From Paulownia fortunei (Eukaryota > Streptophyta > Magnoliopsida > Lamiales > Paulowniaceae), in assembly GCA_019321725.1 (NCBI GenBank), contig CM033106.1, positions 24,612,965 to 24,676,964 of the forward strand: a stretch of 64,000 nt of DNA, in the 5' to 3' direction. The notes beneath the pieces were generated by a model. That model was not told the DNA's origin and did no database searches. It saw only the letters and a program-made list of their open reading frames with translations. Made by a program: the position numbers and the translations under genes. How positions within the stretch are numbered: the stretch's first letter is position 1; each line of letters starts with the position of its first letter. Below, one piece after another: positions 1-11,700 of the stretch.

Positions 1-225
1 TCAGAAGATGACGAGGAAGATGATTCTGATGAAGATGACGAGGAAGATGAAGGGAAAACCTGGGAGGAGTTGGAAAGGGAAGCTAGTAATGCAGATAGAG
101 AGAAGGGAAATGAATCAGATAGTGAGGAGGACAGAAAAAGAAGGAAATTGAAGGCTTTTGGGAAATCTCGGCCACCAGAAAGAAGACATGGTGGCAGCCT
201 TCCTAAGAAGGCAAGGTTTAGGTGA
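1..225 (+). CDS. SPT16: FACT complex subunit SPT16, C-terminal end (partial, 5' end outside window)
   Basis: The frame is open from base 1 to a TGA at 223-225 and encodes the last 74 residues of an SPT16-like protein. It starts in an acidic Asp/Glu/Ser tail, continues with GKTWEELERE and ends in a basic Lys/Arg stretch (PKKARFR), the usual acidic tail plus nuclear-localisation end of SPT16. A 25-residue run beginning GKTWEELERE is identical to the complete SPT16 copy at 2955-6149 on the other strand, while the last 20 residues or so differ clearly. So this is a paralogue, not a copy error. SPT16 pairs with SSRP1 in FACT, the chaperone that moves H2A-H2B during transcription and replication. 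Whether the missing 5' part is intact cannot be seen. The two copies point tail-to-tail. Confidence 0.9.
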   Translation, partial: SEDDEEDDSDEDDEEDEGKTWEELEREASNADREKGNESDSEEDRKRRKLKAFGKSRPPERRHGGSLPKKARFR

Positions 226-2954
226 AAGAGTGATAGAGGTTCAGTCGCTGCTGTAAAACTTTGTAATAGGTAATCATGTGGTTTATTTGTTTGATCTCTG
301 TGGTATGAAATAGGACATGCATTTCTCTGTTGTTGAGTTTATTTACAAACTTATTAACTTTATGTTCCTTAAGTTATGAGCCTAGTGATTTGAAACTTTT
401 TACTTCAAGGTCGTTGTATCTTGTCCATGTTGCCATTTGTAACAGGGTTATTAGTTTGTTCCTGGCTCTGTTAATCTGGTGGATTAAAAGTAACTATGAA
501 TTGTGGGATCAGAAACATTTTAGTCTGAACATATGAGGCTATGCATATCTTACAAATTTAAGAACTTCAGCATATGCCAGTGGACAATACCAACTTCTAG
601 GCAGTACATTTTCCTTGAATCTGGAACATATGAAAAACACATGGTTTAATAATTTGCCTCTGTATATTGATAGATAACCAGGTCTACATAGGATTAAAAA
701 CTCATGATTTGCCCATGGATTCTGAAATTACAGAAATCCCATATGCTTGGCAGAAAATGTGGTTGCTTCAGTTCAATATGATGGGCAGGGGAACAACACA
801 ACTTGGATCATTCTATACTTCACTTCTGGTTGATGTACTAGCTTCTAGCAATTTGTTTCGAAGCATAAGCAGATCTTGTTGATGCACAAGGTTCAATTAC
901 ACGGCATCAGTGAGCCAATGCTTCAGACTGAAATGCAGAATCAACTGAAAATTTGAGAGCTCTAGAAAATGTGAAACTGAATCACTTCCATCCTGGTAGT
1001 TCGTGTTCTGTTGTTCTTTGCCCCAGTAAAAATCGAAATTTAGGTGCACATCTTTTTTTATCAAAAAATGACTGAACTCTTTACCTTTTGAAGTTTAAGG
1101 TTCACTCATCACCAAACTGCACATACACATGAGGGCTGGTAAATGTTTCTTTTGTAGTTACATTTTGCTTGTGCAAGTTCATAGAAGCTGCTCTCCAACA
1201 ATAATTTTTTCCATGAAAGGCGGAGTGATTTTTCTTTGTTCCCCTCAGCCACTTTCTTCAAATGTATGAATATCTCAATTAGAGAATAATGAGGTATAAC
1301 TCTGAAACAGTTACTAATCCTTCATGCCTCATTTGCAAGAAGTTAATATTAGTGGTGGATGACATATCTTGTATTGATTATTTTGTGTATGTTTGGGAGT
1401 ACTTTTGAAATGAAAATCTATCTATAAAATGAATTTTTTAATATTAATTTTTTTAAAAATACTTATAAATATTGTTAACTGTTTAATCGAAATGTATTTA
1501 ACGTCCATTTAGTAGAAGTGTAAGAAAAGAAATTCAAAAGTCACAATTTTGCATTTATCCAAAAAGGGACTTTTGAAAAAATAACTTATTTTAAAAGACA
1601 TTCAAAAATAATTATTAAAAACATAATTTTTTTATAAATAAACTTTCATATCTAAAATTCTATTTGAAATGGATTTCTAAATATCCTATTTATCTTCATC
1701 TTCCTGAATGTTGCGTAGTGGCTCTGCGGGACCATCTCCGGTTGTCTTTTCTTGCTGTTTTTTAGTTGCTCTGGTCTTTTGATTGGCATCCACAGTCCAT
1801 ATAAGAGGACTGTTTGAGTAATGTGACCTGTGATCTCCCTGAACTTGAGTTCTTGATTTTGTTTCTTCAGGTGACTTCTTGATTTTGTTTCTTTAAATAT
1901 CACTATATTATTATTAAAGCTAACTGTTCCTGAAAGTGTTCAACAAGAGAACAAAGAGAATGTTGAACAGTGATGTGTCTCCATTTGATTTAGCCACCCA
2001 GACACCATTAAAGACCAAATACCCTCGAACTAGGAAACTTTAAGAACCAAACACTTTAGGGTCCTCGTTAATCAGGTCATATCCAACTCAAAGGGTCAAA
2101 CACGATGGACCGACCCTAGACATCTCCCGGTGCACAAGACATGTTCAATCCATCTGCCTCATATTCTATTTATAGTAATTTCCACTTAAACCTTCACTAT
2201 TTTGACTGTCGAACGGTTTTGATTTAGTGTTCTCTGTTGAAGGATTGCCGTTGGGTTTTCGTTGATGGCCAATTCAGTAAACTAAACAATTCTTGATTTC
2301 AAAATGGCTTCACAAACAAAATCTAAGGTCAATTCGGAAATTGTGAAGCTCATGCCCATAACCGAGAACAAAGACCAAGCCACACATCAACATACAACCC
2401 TTTAACCCGACCATTTAAAATAGCTGGCTGGAAGTGCACTAATTAACCTGAGCTTTATTTGTTGACTATAATTTATGATCTCTTAAGGGTAAAACTTTTT
2501 GGTGCCACTATATCAACTTTCTTGAAAGTAAAAACACTCTACTGGCTTTGGATTTGCTCTAGTTTCCATGTTCTGTATTACAGCAATCTTTTCATGTTCA
2601 GTTGAACAATCAGCAGGAAAACACAAGTTGATCAGCAGAGAAATTAACAAAGAGGCCTAAATGAACTTAGCCAAGACATTTACATCACCATGTCCACCAA
2701 ACTGCAACTATCTACAGGCCTTGGACATGATGATATCGAAAGACATGAACAAACAAAACAGAATAAACAAAAATGTAGTTTTCGAATAAAGCTTAATCCA
2801 CCAATGTACAGACAAAAACTACGATCTGAAAATTCTACCCAGTTCCCAAAAGATGGGCCAGAAGATGAGAAAATCAAAGAGAGATCTGATTAAAGTTAAA
2901 CTATTCCAAAATAGAATGAACAGTTAAGTCCACTGCAACTGTGAGCCACTACAT
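226..2954. other. Intergenic between the two convergent SPT16 copies
   Basis: This stretch should hold the 3' UTRs and terminators of both convergent genes. No long coding frame or RNA gene could be supported. 1390-1670 is very AT-rich. Short frames around 667-882 and 1652-1903 lack recognisable domains. Confidence 0.6.
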
Positions 2955-5900
2955 CTACCTAAACTTCATTCGCTTGGAGGCAGCACTACTAGGGCCAGCC
3001 CTCGACTTACCAGAAGCCTTCATCTTTCTTCTCCTCCGCTCGTCCTCGCTGTCTGACTCATTCCCCTTCTCCCGATCTGCATTGCTAGCTTCCCTCTCCA
3101 ACTCTTCCCATGTCTTGCCCTTCTCTTCCTCTGAGTCCTCCGAATCTTCCTCTTCATCTTCTGATTCTACCAATGATTCACTGTCTGAATCATCATCTTC
3201 TGATTCTGACTCAGGCTCCGCATCTGATGGCTCATAACCTTGGTCTGAGTCTGCTGAGTTATCAGAATCAGAGTCTGTAGCTTCCAGGTTCAAAAATTCC
3301 CAGCCACCCTCTTCTATGAACTGCTGTGGGTCATCAGTGATGGTCTTTAGTATAGGACGCCAGTTGAGATTAAGCCTACTCTCATAATACTTGATATCAG
3401 TAGTGTCAAGCCATTCTTTAATGCCATCGACTGAGGAGGATGGTATGGAATCAATCCGCATTACATCGCGCTTGAAGTCCTTGAAGACAATGGCCATGTC
3501 AAAATTCTTCTGTGCAAGACCAACTCTTTCCAAGTTAACAATCTCAATATCGCTCAGTGAGATCACCAGGAAAGGAGTCTCTACGAGCTCAACCAAACAG
3601 CTAGAAGTTGGAACTATGAAAGCTGAGGCCTTGTATGGTACCCCATGGAAACCAAGTTCTCTCAGAGGCTGATCAAAGTCCAAGTCAAGGCCTTTAAACT
3701 GGGGCTGCCCCCAGAGATCATTCACACGGTTTACAAAATGCTGGAAGTCCGTATTTATTTTGTTTTTCCGATCTCTCTCCCTCTGTTCCTCCTCAATCTC
3801 ATCCGGATCATAGGCAGATCTCTTTCCACCCCCAATATTTTGAACCATCTCCATAACCTCAACATAGAACTGAACATCCTTGGTTTTCTTGTTTCCAACC
3901 ATAATGTGATTGTGTAGGTGAAAGTGAACAAGGGTAATCATTTCTTTCTCCGCTGGCTGGAAAAAAGCATGCTTTATGTTGGCATACATGACGTCGACAC
4001 GCTGATCTGCCCTTGAGGTTGAATATCGGAAACCATTCATGTGTGCTTCTAGCGTGCCAGTCAACTTTCTTGCACGCCCTCCAAATGTGGGGCGTATCCA
4101 CAGGTCGTGCAATCTTATTGGCTTAAACTTATTCCCCGCAAGTACAAGTTTCTCCTGGGTGACCAGAGTCGCCCTCTCAGCCCTTTCAGACTCCCTAGCC
4201 ATTACATTACGCCTAAGTGTTTTAATCAGCTGCACCACTTCACTTATGTGCCTTGGGTCCTTGGAACGAAATGAAACCTCCTTCAAGTAAATAGCCCCCT
4301 GATTCTTTAAAGAATTGGCATCATGAGGAGTGAAAGGGGTACCAGGCACATTAAAAATGATACGAATATAACAATTTCGATTAGTGTCCTGCTGGCTTGA
4401 AACAGTCTTCACAGTAGCAACATGAAAAGGAACCATACTTCCATAGATGGGAAGTAGAATGGCCTCATTCTTCTGGTCAACTTGAATCATCATTTCCCTA
4501 GGTGGTGGTAGTTCATTAACGCTTCTATAGGCAATTAGCTCACTTGCAGATCTTACAGCACTTCGTCCATCTCCACTACCAGATTCCACACCAGCAAGGC
4601 GTCGAGCAGTTTCCTCGTTCTTCTGGCGTGCAAGTTCTGCCTGGTGCTGCTTCCGGAGTTCTTCCTTTGAGATCTCCCCATTGTCTGACCGAAGTGTTGC
4701 TTTGGAAAATACATCCTTGACATTAGACTCCAGTTTCACTTTTGGCTGCTCTTCTTCCTCTTCTTCATCTTCATTGAAGGAATAGGCGACATCCTTAACA
4801 GATTTTGAGCTAGCAGACGTAGCAACATCACGGCCATCATCCATCACAATAACTGTATCAGCAAGTAACAATGAGAAATTCTGGCTCTTCGGATTGCTTG
4901 TCTTTGCCTGCAGATTTTGGAGTCCAAGTGAAACATTAAAAACCATTCCTGTTTTCAGCACTCTGTCATTCTTTGCATTAAGACTCAACCCTGATTCACG
5001 GAACTCCAAACCGATGCCTGTCCCAGCAGATTTTGTCAGGTTGGGGACAAGCTCGGGAGCGTCCCTCTCTACTACAGCAACGGCAGCCTCATAAACGGCA
5101 CTAACCCTGTTCCCAGGCTTCAGCGCAAGAATAGCTGCCTCATGAGCCTTAAGAAGAACTTCATAGGCCCTACTCTGCGCTGCATTTGAGTCAATAAGAT
5201 AAGTTCTGGCAACATTTGAACAATAACTATTATAGCGAGACCCAATTGCACAAACAATAACACTGGAGGAATCATAGTAAAGATAATCATCATTGCTTGA
5301 AGCACTAGGTCGGAGATCAAAATTTCCACCGCTCTGAAAGATTGGAGGGTAACATATATCGACATTCTCAGCCTTCAGTTTGACACCAATCTTGACAGGG
5401 TCCAGTATAGCCTTCTCTGTGTCATCCATCAGGGAGGCATGTGTCACTTTCTTCTCCTCATCAATCACCTTTTCAACTTTTGGAACCACAAAGTTCTTCA
5501 TTGCACAAGCAGTCAAGTATGCAGCTTTCTTTATACACGTAATCTCATTTTTGTCCTTCACAGCGAAAAGGTCAGATAATCCATTGGATATATCACTCAG
5601 TGGGAGACCTGAATCCTTCAACTTATCAGACCATATCTCCAGAAGTTTCCCCTCTGGGGCTTCTCTAGCTATGTATCCAACTGTTGGGGCAGCATGATCA
5701 TCTGACTTTGACTGCGAACGAATAGCACGGAGCATGGACTCCATTTGATTGCTTCCATTATCATTTTTTGCCTTCACATGCATGACAACATCCACACCCA
5801 CAGTCTCTTTAGCAGACTTTTTCACAACCTCAAGCAATGATGCTTTCTTTTGGCTGCATAGAAAATAGATATGCTTCTCTCCGAAAACCATAATTGTCTC

Positions 5901-6149
5901 AGGAAATTCGTAACCAAGCAACCAGATATTCAGAGCAGAGGACTTCAGGTAGCGCAAATCTTCCGAAGGAGGTGGCGTGGCCACAGCAAGGACGTTGGAA
6001 GAACCCCAATACTCATCTTTGTGCAGACGCCAGTGTGTGTAGAGAGCCTGCAACCGCCTACTGAAGGTATTCAAGTCAATCGTATATGCATTGCCTCCTG
6101 ATGCGTTGCCATTTGCAGGTGGGCCATTTACATTGCGTTTTTCTGCCAT
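2955..6149 (-). CDS. SPT16: FACT complex subunit SPT16 (complete, intronless coding region)
   Basis: One uninterrupted minus-strand frame encodes 1064 residues from the ATG at 6149, close to the usual plant SPT16 length (about 1070). The frame is open eight codons further upstream, but those have no ATG and cross a splice acceptor (TTTTTGCAG ending at 6168), so MAEKRNVNG is chosen as the start. Order of parts: N-lobe with aminopeptidase-like fold (about 25-185), M24 peptidase-like 'pita-bread' domain without metalloprotease function (about 195-450), an acidic linker (EDEEEEEEQ, about 460), the middle SPT16 and tandem PH/Rtt106-like domains (about 500-930), a Ser/Asp/Glu-rich tail from about 959, and a basic end (SKRMKFR). 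The protein is nuclear; with SSRP1 it loosens and rebuilds nucleosomes for Pol II elongation and replication. No frameshift or premature stop is seen. The neighbour at 1-225 is a convergent paralogue. Confidence 0.96.
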   Translation of the reverse strand: MAEKRNVNGPPANGNASGGNAYTIDLNTFSRRLQALYTHWRLHKDEYWGSSNVLAVATPPPSEDLRYLKSSALNIWLLGYEFPETIMVFGEKHIYFLCSQKKASLLEVVKKSAKETVGVDVVMHVKAKNDNGSNQMESMLRAIRSQSKSDDHAAPTVGYIAREAPEGKLLEIWSDKLKDSGLPLSDISNGLSDLFAVKDKNEITCIKKAAYLTACAMKNFVVPKVEKVIDEEKKVTHASLMDDTEKAILDPVKIGVKLKAENVDICYPPIFQSGGNFDLRPSASSNDDYLYYDSSSVIVCAIGSRYNSYCSNVARTYLIDSNAAQSRAYEVLLKAHEAAILALKPGNRVSAVYEAAVAVVERDAPELVPNLTKSAGTGIGLEFRESGLSLNAKNDRVLKTGMVFNVSLGLQNLQAKTSNPKSQNFSLLLADTVIVMDDGRDVATSASSKSVKDVAYSFNEDEEEEEEQPKVKLESNVKDVFSKATLRSDNGEISKEELRKQHQAELARQKNEETARRLAGVESGSGDGRSAVRSASELIAYRSVNELPPPREMMIQVDQKNEAILLPIYGSMVPFHVATVKTVSSQQDTNRNCYIRIIFNVPGTPFTPHDANSLKNQGAIYLKEVSFRSKDPRHISEVVQLIKTLRRNVMARESERAERATLVTQEKLVLAGNKFKPIRLHDLWIRPTFGGRARKLTGTLEAHMNGFRYSTSRADQRVDVMYANIKHAFFQPAEKEMITLVHFHLHNHIMVGNKKTKDVQFYVEVMEMVQNIGGGKRSAYDPDEIEEEQRERDRKNKINTDFQHFVNRVNDLWGQPQFKGLDLDFDQPLRELGFHGVPYKASAFIVPTSSCLVELVETPFLVISLSDIEIVNLERVGLAQKNFDMAIVFKDFKRDVMRIDSIPSSSVDGIKEWLDTTDIKYYESRLNLNWRPILKTITDDPQQFIEEGGWEFLNLEATDSDSDNSADSDQGYEPSDAEPESESEDDDSDSESLVESEDEEEDSEDSEEEKGKTWEELEREASNADREKGNESDSEDERRRRKMKASGKSRAGPSSAASKRMKFR

Positions 6150-6167
6150 TGCACCCGCCAGGTTGAT

Positions 6168-7947
6168 CTGCAAAAATTAATCTACTCATTGTTTACACTA
6201 AAGGCATAGCAAGTAGAATATCAGCTAAATGGGAACTCAAGGCCCTTAAGAATCCACAAAGAGAACAGAGAAAGCAGGCCACTGACAAAAGAAAAATTGA
6301 AGACAACCATTAGCTTCAACACACTTTCCTAAAATCCTCACATGTATGGGAATATATAAATGCTGTCATTTCCGACAATACGCCCATTTAACTGTAATTA
6401 ATGCACCTGATGGTACTACAAACACATTGCCACGCCTTTACTTTCTGATATGGAATGTATCTAGTCTTCTAGAAACTGACAGACATCACAAAAAGCTAAT
6501 AAAGGAAACAAGTAATGAATTAACCTTATCACACATTCTTAACATATTGCAGATCCAAGTAACAAAAAAGATTGATACGACAAACAACATTGCCACTAGT
6601 TCTTAACAGATAAAATGATACTAGTCCCTAAAAATGAAACAAACGTGACTGTAATGGACAACCATAACCCATTATACCATGTGCACGTGTCATAAATGTA
6701 TAGATCTTCTCAAAAGCATTCAATAATTTGATAAGACATAAAACTAATATCGTGAAGATATTAAAAAAAGCCAATGACATTAAACAGATTCATGCAGTAA
6801 GAGAAAAGAAACTAATTGTATGCAAAATCGTTAGAAAATTAATAAACAGTCAGACCACTCAAACAGCATTTGAAACATCAATAATTGAACCAGACACACG
6901 TGTCAATACGAGATCAAATAGAGGAAAAATTTAAATGCTAAACTGCAAAATCGGCATCAAAATGTATGGTAATAAAGCGAATACAACAAATTCAACAGAT
7001 AAGACAAAACATATCAAGCATTTAAGAAGCCAGTAATTTTCAGACTATGGATACATAAAAAAGTATTTAAAGGGAAACACTTATGTCTGATAATACAACG
7101 AATCAAATTCTCCAAGAACTGCAGCAAAGTAAATAAGCTAGGTATCTGCAGTTAAAAAACATGCGACCAGCCAAAAGAGATGAAGAGAAAATACAAGAAC
7201 CACAACCAATCACTTTCTAAGGAAAATGAGCACCAAGAGCACATGCATTTATTTGACACCTCCTTCTAACAGTAATATTTTTTTAGGAACTTTTTTTTCA
7301 TCAAAAAGAAAAATACAATCTCTGAATACATATCAAACCAACTTAAACGTTTCCAAATTTCATTTCTTGACACTATCTCTCAAACACAGCATCAATCACC
7401 TATTCTTTCTCAAACACATCGTTCACAGCCCATATTTTGATTCACAATTTAAATATCAATGTGAAAATGAAGTTTAAAGTGCGATTACTACTAAAATCAA
7501 GTATTCTATTCCACTGGCCAAAAACACCAAATCCGCCACATTCGCCCCAATATTCAAACTTTAAAAGACAACACCACCCGTAAAATTAAAGAACGCAAAA
7601 TAAAACATAAAACAAACTCAATAACCCCAAATCACACCATCCCACGTCCAAAACCCTAATCCAGACAATCAGTACCCCATCCCCCAAATTCAGTTTTTTT
7701 GAAAAATTTAGGGTTCCATTAACTCAAACAATAAAACAAAACCTCAATTCAATAAAATCAAAAAAATAACAATACTTAAACCTTAAAAAAACTCACATTC
7801 ACTCATCACACATCCAAACCCAACCCCAGAAACCCAACTTTTCATCCACCAAAAAATCAGATTTTTAATAACAAATTAGGGTTCCATTAACTTAAACTAA
7901 CAAAAAAAAATCCCCAATCTCAAAGGAAGAACTCAACAAAAACTCAC
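6168..7947 (-). other. SPT16: 5' UTR intron of SPT16
   Basis: The acceptor TTTTTGCAG on the minus strand ends at 6168, 18 bases before the ATG at 6149. A strong donor GTGAGT is read from 7947 leftwards. A leader intron of about 1.8 kb is the simplest model. It fits the lack of coding potential between 6174 and 7947. A second donor-like GTGAGT lies at 7796, inside a duplicated segment. Boundaries are inferred from splice signals only; cDNA would settle them. Confidence 0.65.
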
Positions 7948-7950
7948 ATT
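7678..7950 (-). repeat. Imperfect tandem duplication carrying two splice-donor candidates
   Basis: Two related units with an offset of about 151 bp each contain TTAGGGTTCCATTAACT and end in AACTCACATTCA. On the minus strand each ends with a GTGAGT donor (7796 and 7947). The duplication therefore doubled the possible 5' splice site of the SPT16 leader intron. Confidence 0.6.
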
Positions 7951-8036
7951 CAATTGAGTCAGCAACTGTCTTTAGTATCAACCTTTGGCTTATGAGAGCC
8001 ACCGACTTCAGTTTCTTGGAGGCGAAAGAGAGAACT

Positions 8037-8049
8037 AGGGTTAGGGTTT
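8037..8049 (-). promoter_or_regulatory. SPT16: Telo-box in the SPT16 leader/promoter
   Basis: The minus strand reads AAACCCTAACCCT here. Telo-boxes (AAACCCTAA) are common near start sites of plant genes linked to cell division and translation. More TTAGGGTT cores lie in the leader intron at about 7650, 7708 and 7885. Role inferred. Confidence 0.5.
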
Positions 8050-8585
8050 CCTACATTTATACACAGCAATAAAAAGAGAAAAAAAAAAAACGATTCGAGT
8101 GGAGGTGTATCAGAGATCAAACCACACAAAAAACTAAAAAAAAAATCCAAAACTTGAAATTCTGGAGAGAACAAATAAATGGGCAGATATTCTAGAAAAA
8201 AAAAAGCCTAAAAATTTATTCGAAAATTGAAGAGATAAAAGGAAGTTTTGGGGAGATTGACAGCACTTCAGCAATGAGAAAAAAAAACCTGGGAGAAATG
8301 AATTTGCGAGGCATCGAAGCGAGCCCTTTTATACAGGCAAAAGTTTCGGAAAAGGGCATGCATGGGGTGGAAATTACAGGAATTGCCACTGGCTGGGTAG
8401 CGATTTTGCCGTGGTTGGACAAGTAAGCCCCTCGAGGGAAGGCAGTCGCGGGGGGCTCTTGTCGGGGAGATTTTCGTAATTTCAGTCGGGCAATATGTTG
8501 AAGGGCAATCGAGATTTTGTGAATTTTGGGGGTATTTTCGGGAGTTCGGGTTTGCTGAGAAGAGATACTGTGGGCCATAGGAGGA

Positions 8586-8626
8586 TGACGGCGTCGTTCC
8601 GCTTTTGCTGAGACGGTGTCGTTTTG
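8586..8626 (-). promoter_or_regulatory. Paired AACGAC(A/G)CCGTC motifs upstream of SPT16
   Basis: Two near-identical direct copies, ACGACACCGTC and ACGACGCCGTC on the minus strand, lie about 25 bp apart in a locally GC-rich stretch upstream of the probable SPT16 start site. Related ACGACG(C/T)CGT motifs are frequent in plant promoters. Function inferred. Confidence 0.35.
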
Positions 8627-8703
8627 GATTGCCGCAATTTCACACCCTTGGGTATGAAAGTGGCGGGAGATTGAGCTCGCCGGTGTTTAGCAATCTGAAA
8701 TTG

Positions 8704-8711
8704 GCGGGAAA
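8704..8711 (-). promoter_or_regulatory. E2F-type site upstream of SPT16
   Basis: The minus strand reads TTTCCCGC, an exact match to the plant E2F consensus TTTSSCGC, followed by CAATTT. A weaker relative (TCTCCCGCCA) lies at 8661-8670. E2F control would suit S-phase expression of a replication-linked histone chaperone. The site is about 550 bp upstream of the likely transcription start; the role is inferred. Confidence 0.45.
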
Positions 8712-8749
8712 GCATTGTTTTCACTATAACTTTCTTTTTAGCAATGTTA

Positions 8750-11700
8750 TGTTAAAAGATTTGCAAGTTGCAGTGCACCCCCTCAAACTTTTAAATAATA
8801 AAAAAGAAGTGAGGAATTTGTTAAAAATTAGAAAGGTCGATATGCAAAGAAAGTCGGATAATTTTAATACTCTATCAGTTCGATTTCAAATGTTGCACGA
8901 AATTTTGAATAAAGTTGAAAAAAGTGAAAATATTAAATATATTTAAATTTTATCTTAAAAATAGTGGTTAATAGTTCTTTATAGACTTCTTAAAAACAAT
9001 ATAACATTTAATTGTTGATAAAGAGAGTTTCAAACAATAACAATGGAGTTTTAACAATGAATTTGATGGTTGTTGATATGTGGGGTAGATATAAAAGCTT
9101 ATTTATGGTATTTTGAGTTTTTAGAATTACACGAACATAGTATAAATGTGATGAACAAATATGTTGGGATACTCCTGAAATATTTTCCAAATTAGTCTAA
9201 TAAAGTGTTTAGAGTAATGAATGCACTTATCAAATAAAAGAATTGGTAGAAGCATTTTTATGGTACCTAAATGTAAATTAAGATTTGTGGAAAAAATACA
9301 ATTAAATGCTACTTTTTTTGCATGTTGAATTTCTTTGTGCAATATATGTGCTGGTAGTGTGTGATATAATTTAGTTGAAACTTGACACAATAAGCACAAA
9401 TATGGAGAATGGGAACAACATATAACTATTGAATACAATTAACATCAATCCTATGACCTGAAAATAATATATATATAAAAAAGAAATTTTTAAAAGCGAG
9501 ATAATATATTGGTACCGGGACAAGACATATCATACTACATATTCATTTCCTAAAAAGAACCTATTTTTAAACAACACTAAGCAACACAGATGCAACAAAT
9601 AACTTCACATTATTATTTTACAACAAAAACTTTAATTAACCAAACCATGCAAAAACTAATGACATGTACATGACATTGGTTCACATGATTAATTTTTTTT
9701 TAAAAAAAAGAAAAGCAATTGTGCCCAAGAATTAGACCAACTGATTGAAAAACAAACTCACTAGTTGATGATCAAAAATTGAAATAAAATTATATTGATA
9801 TGATTCGAACCAATAAATATCTTTTTCAAATATCTTGAAGTTTATGAAAATATCCTCTAAACACCAAAAAAATGAAAGATCAGATCAGAGAAAATAAATA
9901 ACAGAAGTATGAAAAATAGTTTCAGATCATTTGTAAAAGAAGATATTTAATCCCATCAGACTTAAGAAAATGTACAAAGTAATGTATCTTTCACCATTAT
10001 TTATTTTTGTAGGTTAAAAATTCTAACTTTCACTATAAACTCAAACACCCTTTTCTCCATTTTATTTGAAGGAATTATCTTTTGCCTTTCCCTCTCATAA
10101 TCTTATGTTGGGAATCTTCTATTTAAAATTCTTTGCTTGTTGCTCTTAAGGTGACAATCAAAAGATTTACAATGTTAAGTGTGCAAGATAAATGAAATCT
10201 GGGCTCTAAAGGTGTCAATCAAATTAAAGATTTACAAGATTAAGTGTATATAATAAATCAAATCTCTGTGGTACATACATACACATTTAGATTGCATAAT
10301 CAATGCAAAAAGGTATTATTCGGCCTTTTTTCATGAAGATATTAACCAAAAAATTTATAAATACTAGTATATAAGATTTACTGTATTATTTGTTTCTTGA
10401 TAACTTCTTGTAATTTTGGCAGAACAACGTCGAGTTTGTTTGAAGCAATCGAAGAAATAAAGTCTAGACTTATGCATATGGGATAGGATGAGCAGCAATC
10501 ACAAGAGGCATCTGATGAAGATAAAGATATGAATAAAGGGCCTTAGTGGTTGTAGTGTGCTTTATAATGATGCAATAGTGATTTCCATGTACTGAGGGCA
10601 TGTCACTTATTTGTAAACCAACAGTTACAGGTACAAGGCTTAAATTATCAAGCAAGTATATAATGATTTGATTGTTTTATCTTTTAATTTTCATTTTTTG
10701 TTCGGAATATTTGATTTGAGTGTGTTCAATGTTGCTACAATTGAAGTAGGCTTTTGATATTTTCTAATCTAGAAAACTATTAAATACTAATTCTCGTTGC
10801 ACATATATATACATTTGTGAACAAGTGCAAATTATGTGCTAATAGTGTTGAAGTAAATTCATCTACTATAGTACTTAGTAAATGAATGAAAGACATATTT
10901 GATTACTTCCAGTGACCATTACAGAAAAGATATAAAGTGAAGAAGTTCGAGAAAGTATGAATAAATGAATGAAGGGCAATCTATAAGGCTATAACCTTAT
11001 AATTTGACTATGCACATATCATTAACTCTAGTTGCACTGGAAACAACGGTGTTTGCATTCTTTGTGCTTAAAACATATTTGCTATTGGATAATAAATAAT
11101 GGAAAAACTGAAACTTGTTACATACTTTATGATAATTTTTTGAGCTGGAACATTGATATTGGACCCTTTGTGAATACTCTAACATCATTGCTAGAGGCTA
11201 TGAAATTATTGAAGCTCTATATGTAATTAGAAATATTTAAAAGACTTGTGAGGTTTTTAACTTTAGTGTAATAGATCATGTCGTAGCTAGATTGTTTCAT
11301 TTGCATCTAGTACAAGGTTATATCAGTGGAGTAAGTATATTTCAATTGGATTGCTTTAGCTTCGGGTTTTCCATTTTGTTCTCTTATGAGCCCTAGTCTT
11401 TGAAGGTGTATCACATATACATAAAATTTATCTAGGCTATCTTTGAGGGCTTTGTATCTAAATTGTCGATAAAAAAAGATACAAATTTAAATGCTGATTC
11501 TCTTGGCATGTCTATGTACAATTGTATACATGTGCATATTACGTGCATATAGTTGAGGTTACTATTATCCCATACAAAAAGATGACAACTAATAAATTTG
11601 TGACATTGCAAAATCTACATGATGATTGATTAGATTTGTTGCATGACTTTATTCAATATCTTATGCTTTCCAGGAAATTTGAGCATATCCCAAACGATAT

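Noticed and set aside
667..882. 71-codon frame in the SPT16 intergenic region
   Set aside because: No recognisable domain, signal peptide or splice context; chance frame.
1652..1903. 83-codon minus-strand frame
   Set aside because: The translation looks basic and mildly protein-like, but no motif or gene structure supports it.
2941..3237. Ser-rich plus-strand frame of 98 codons
   Set aside because: Antisense shadow of the acidic SPT16 tail.
6150..6173. Upstream extension of the SPT16 frame (eight extra codons)
   Set aside because: No ATG in the extension; it crosses a strong splice acceptor, and the internal ATG at 6149 gives the expected plant N-terminus.
9780..9830. TTCGAACC-like string as a tRNA T-arm
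   Set aside because: No matching acceptor stem or D-arm around it.
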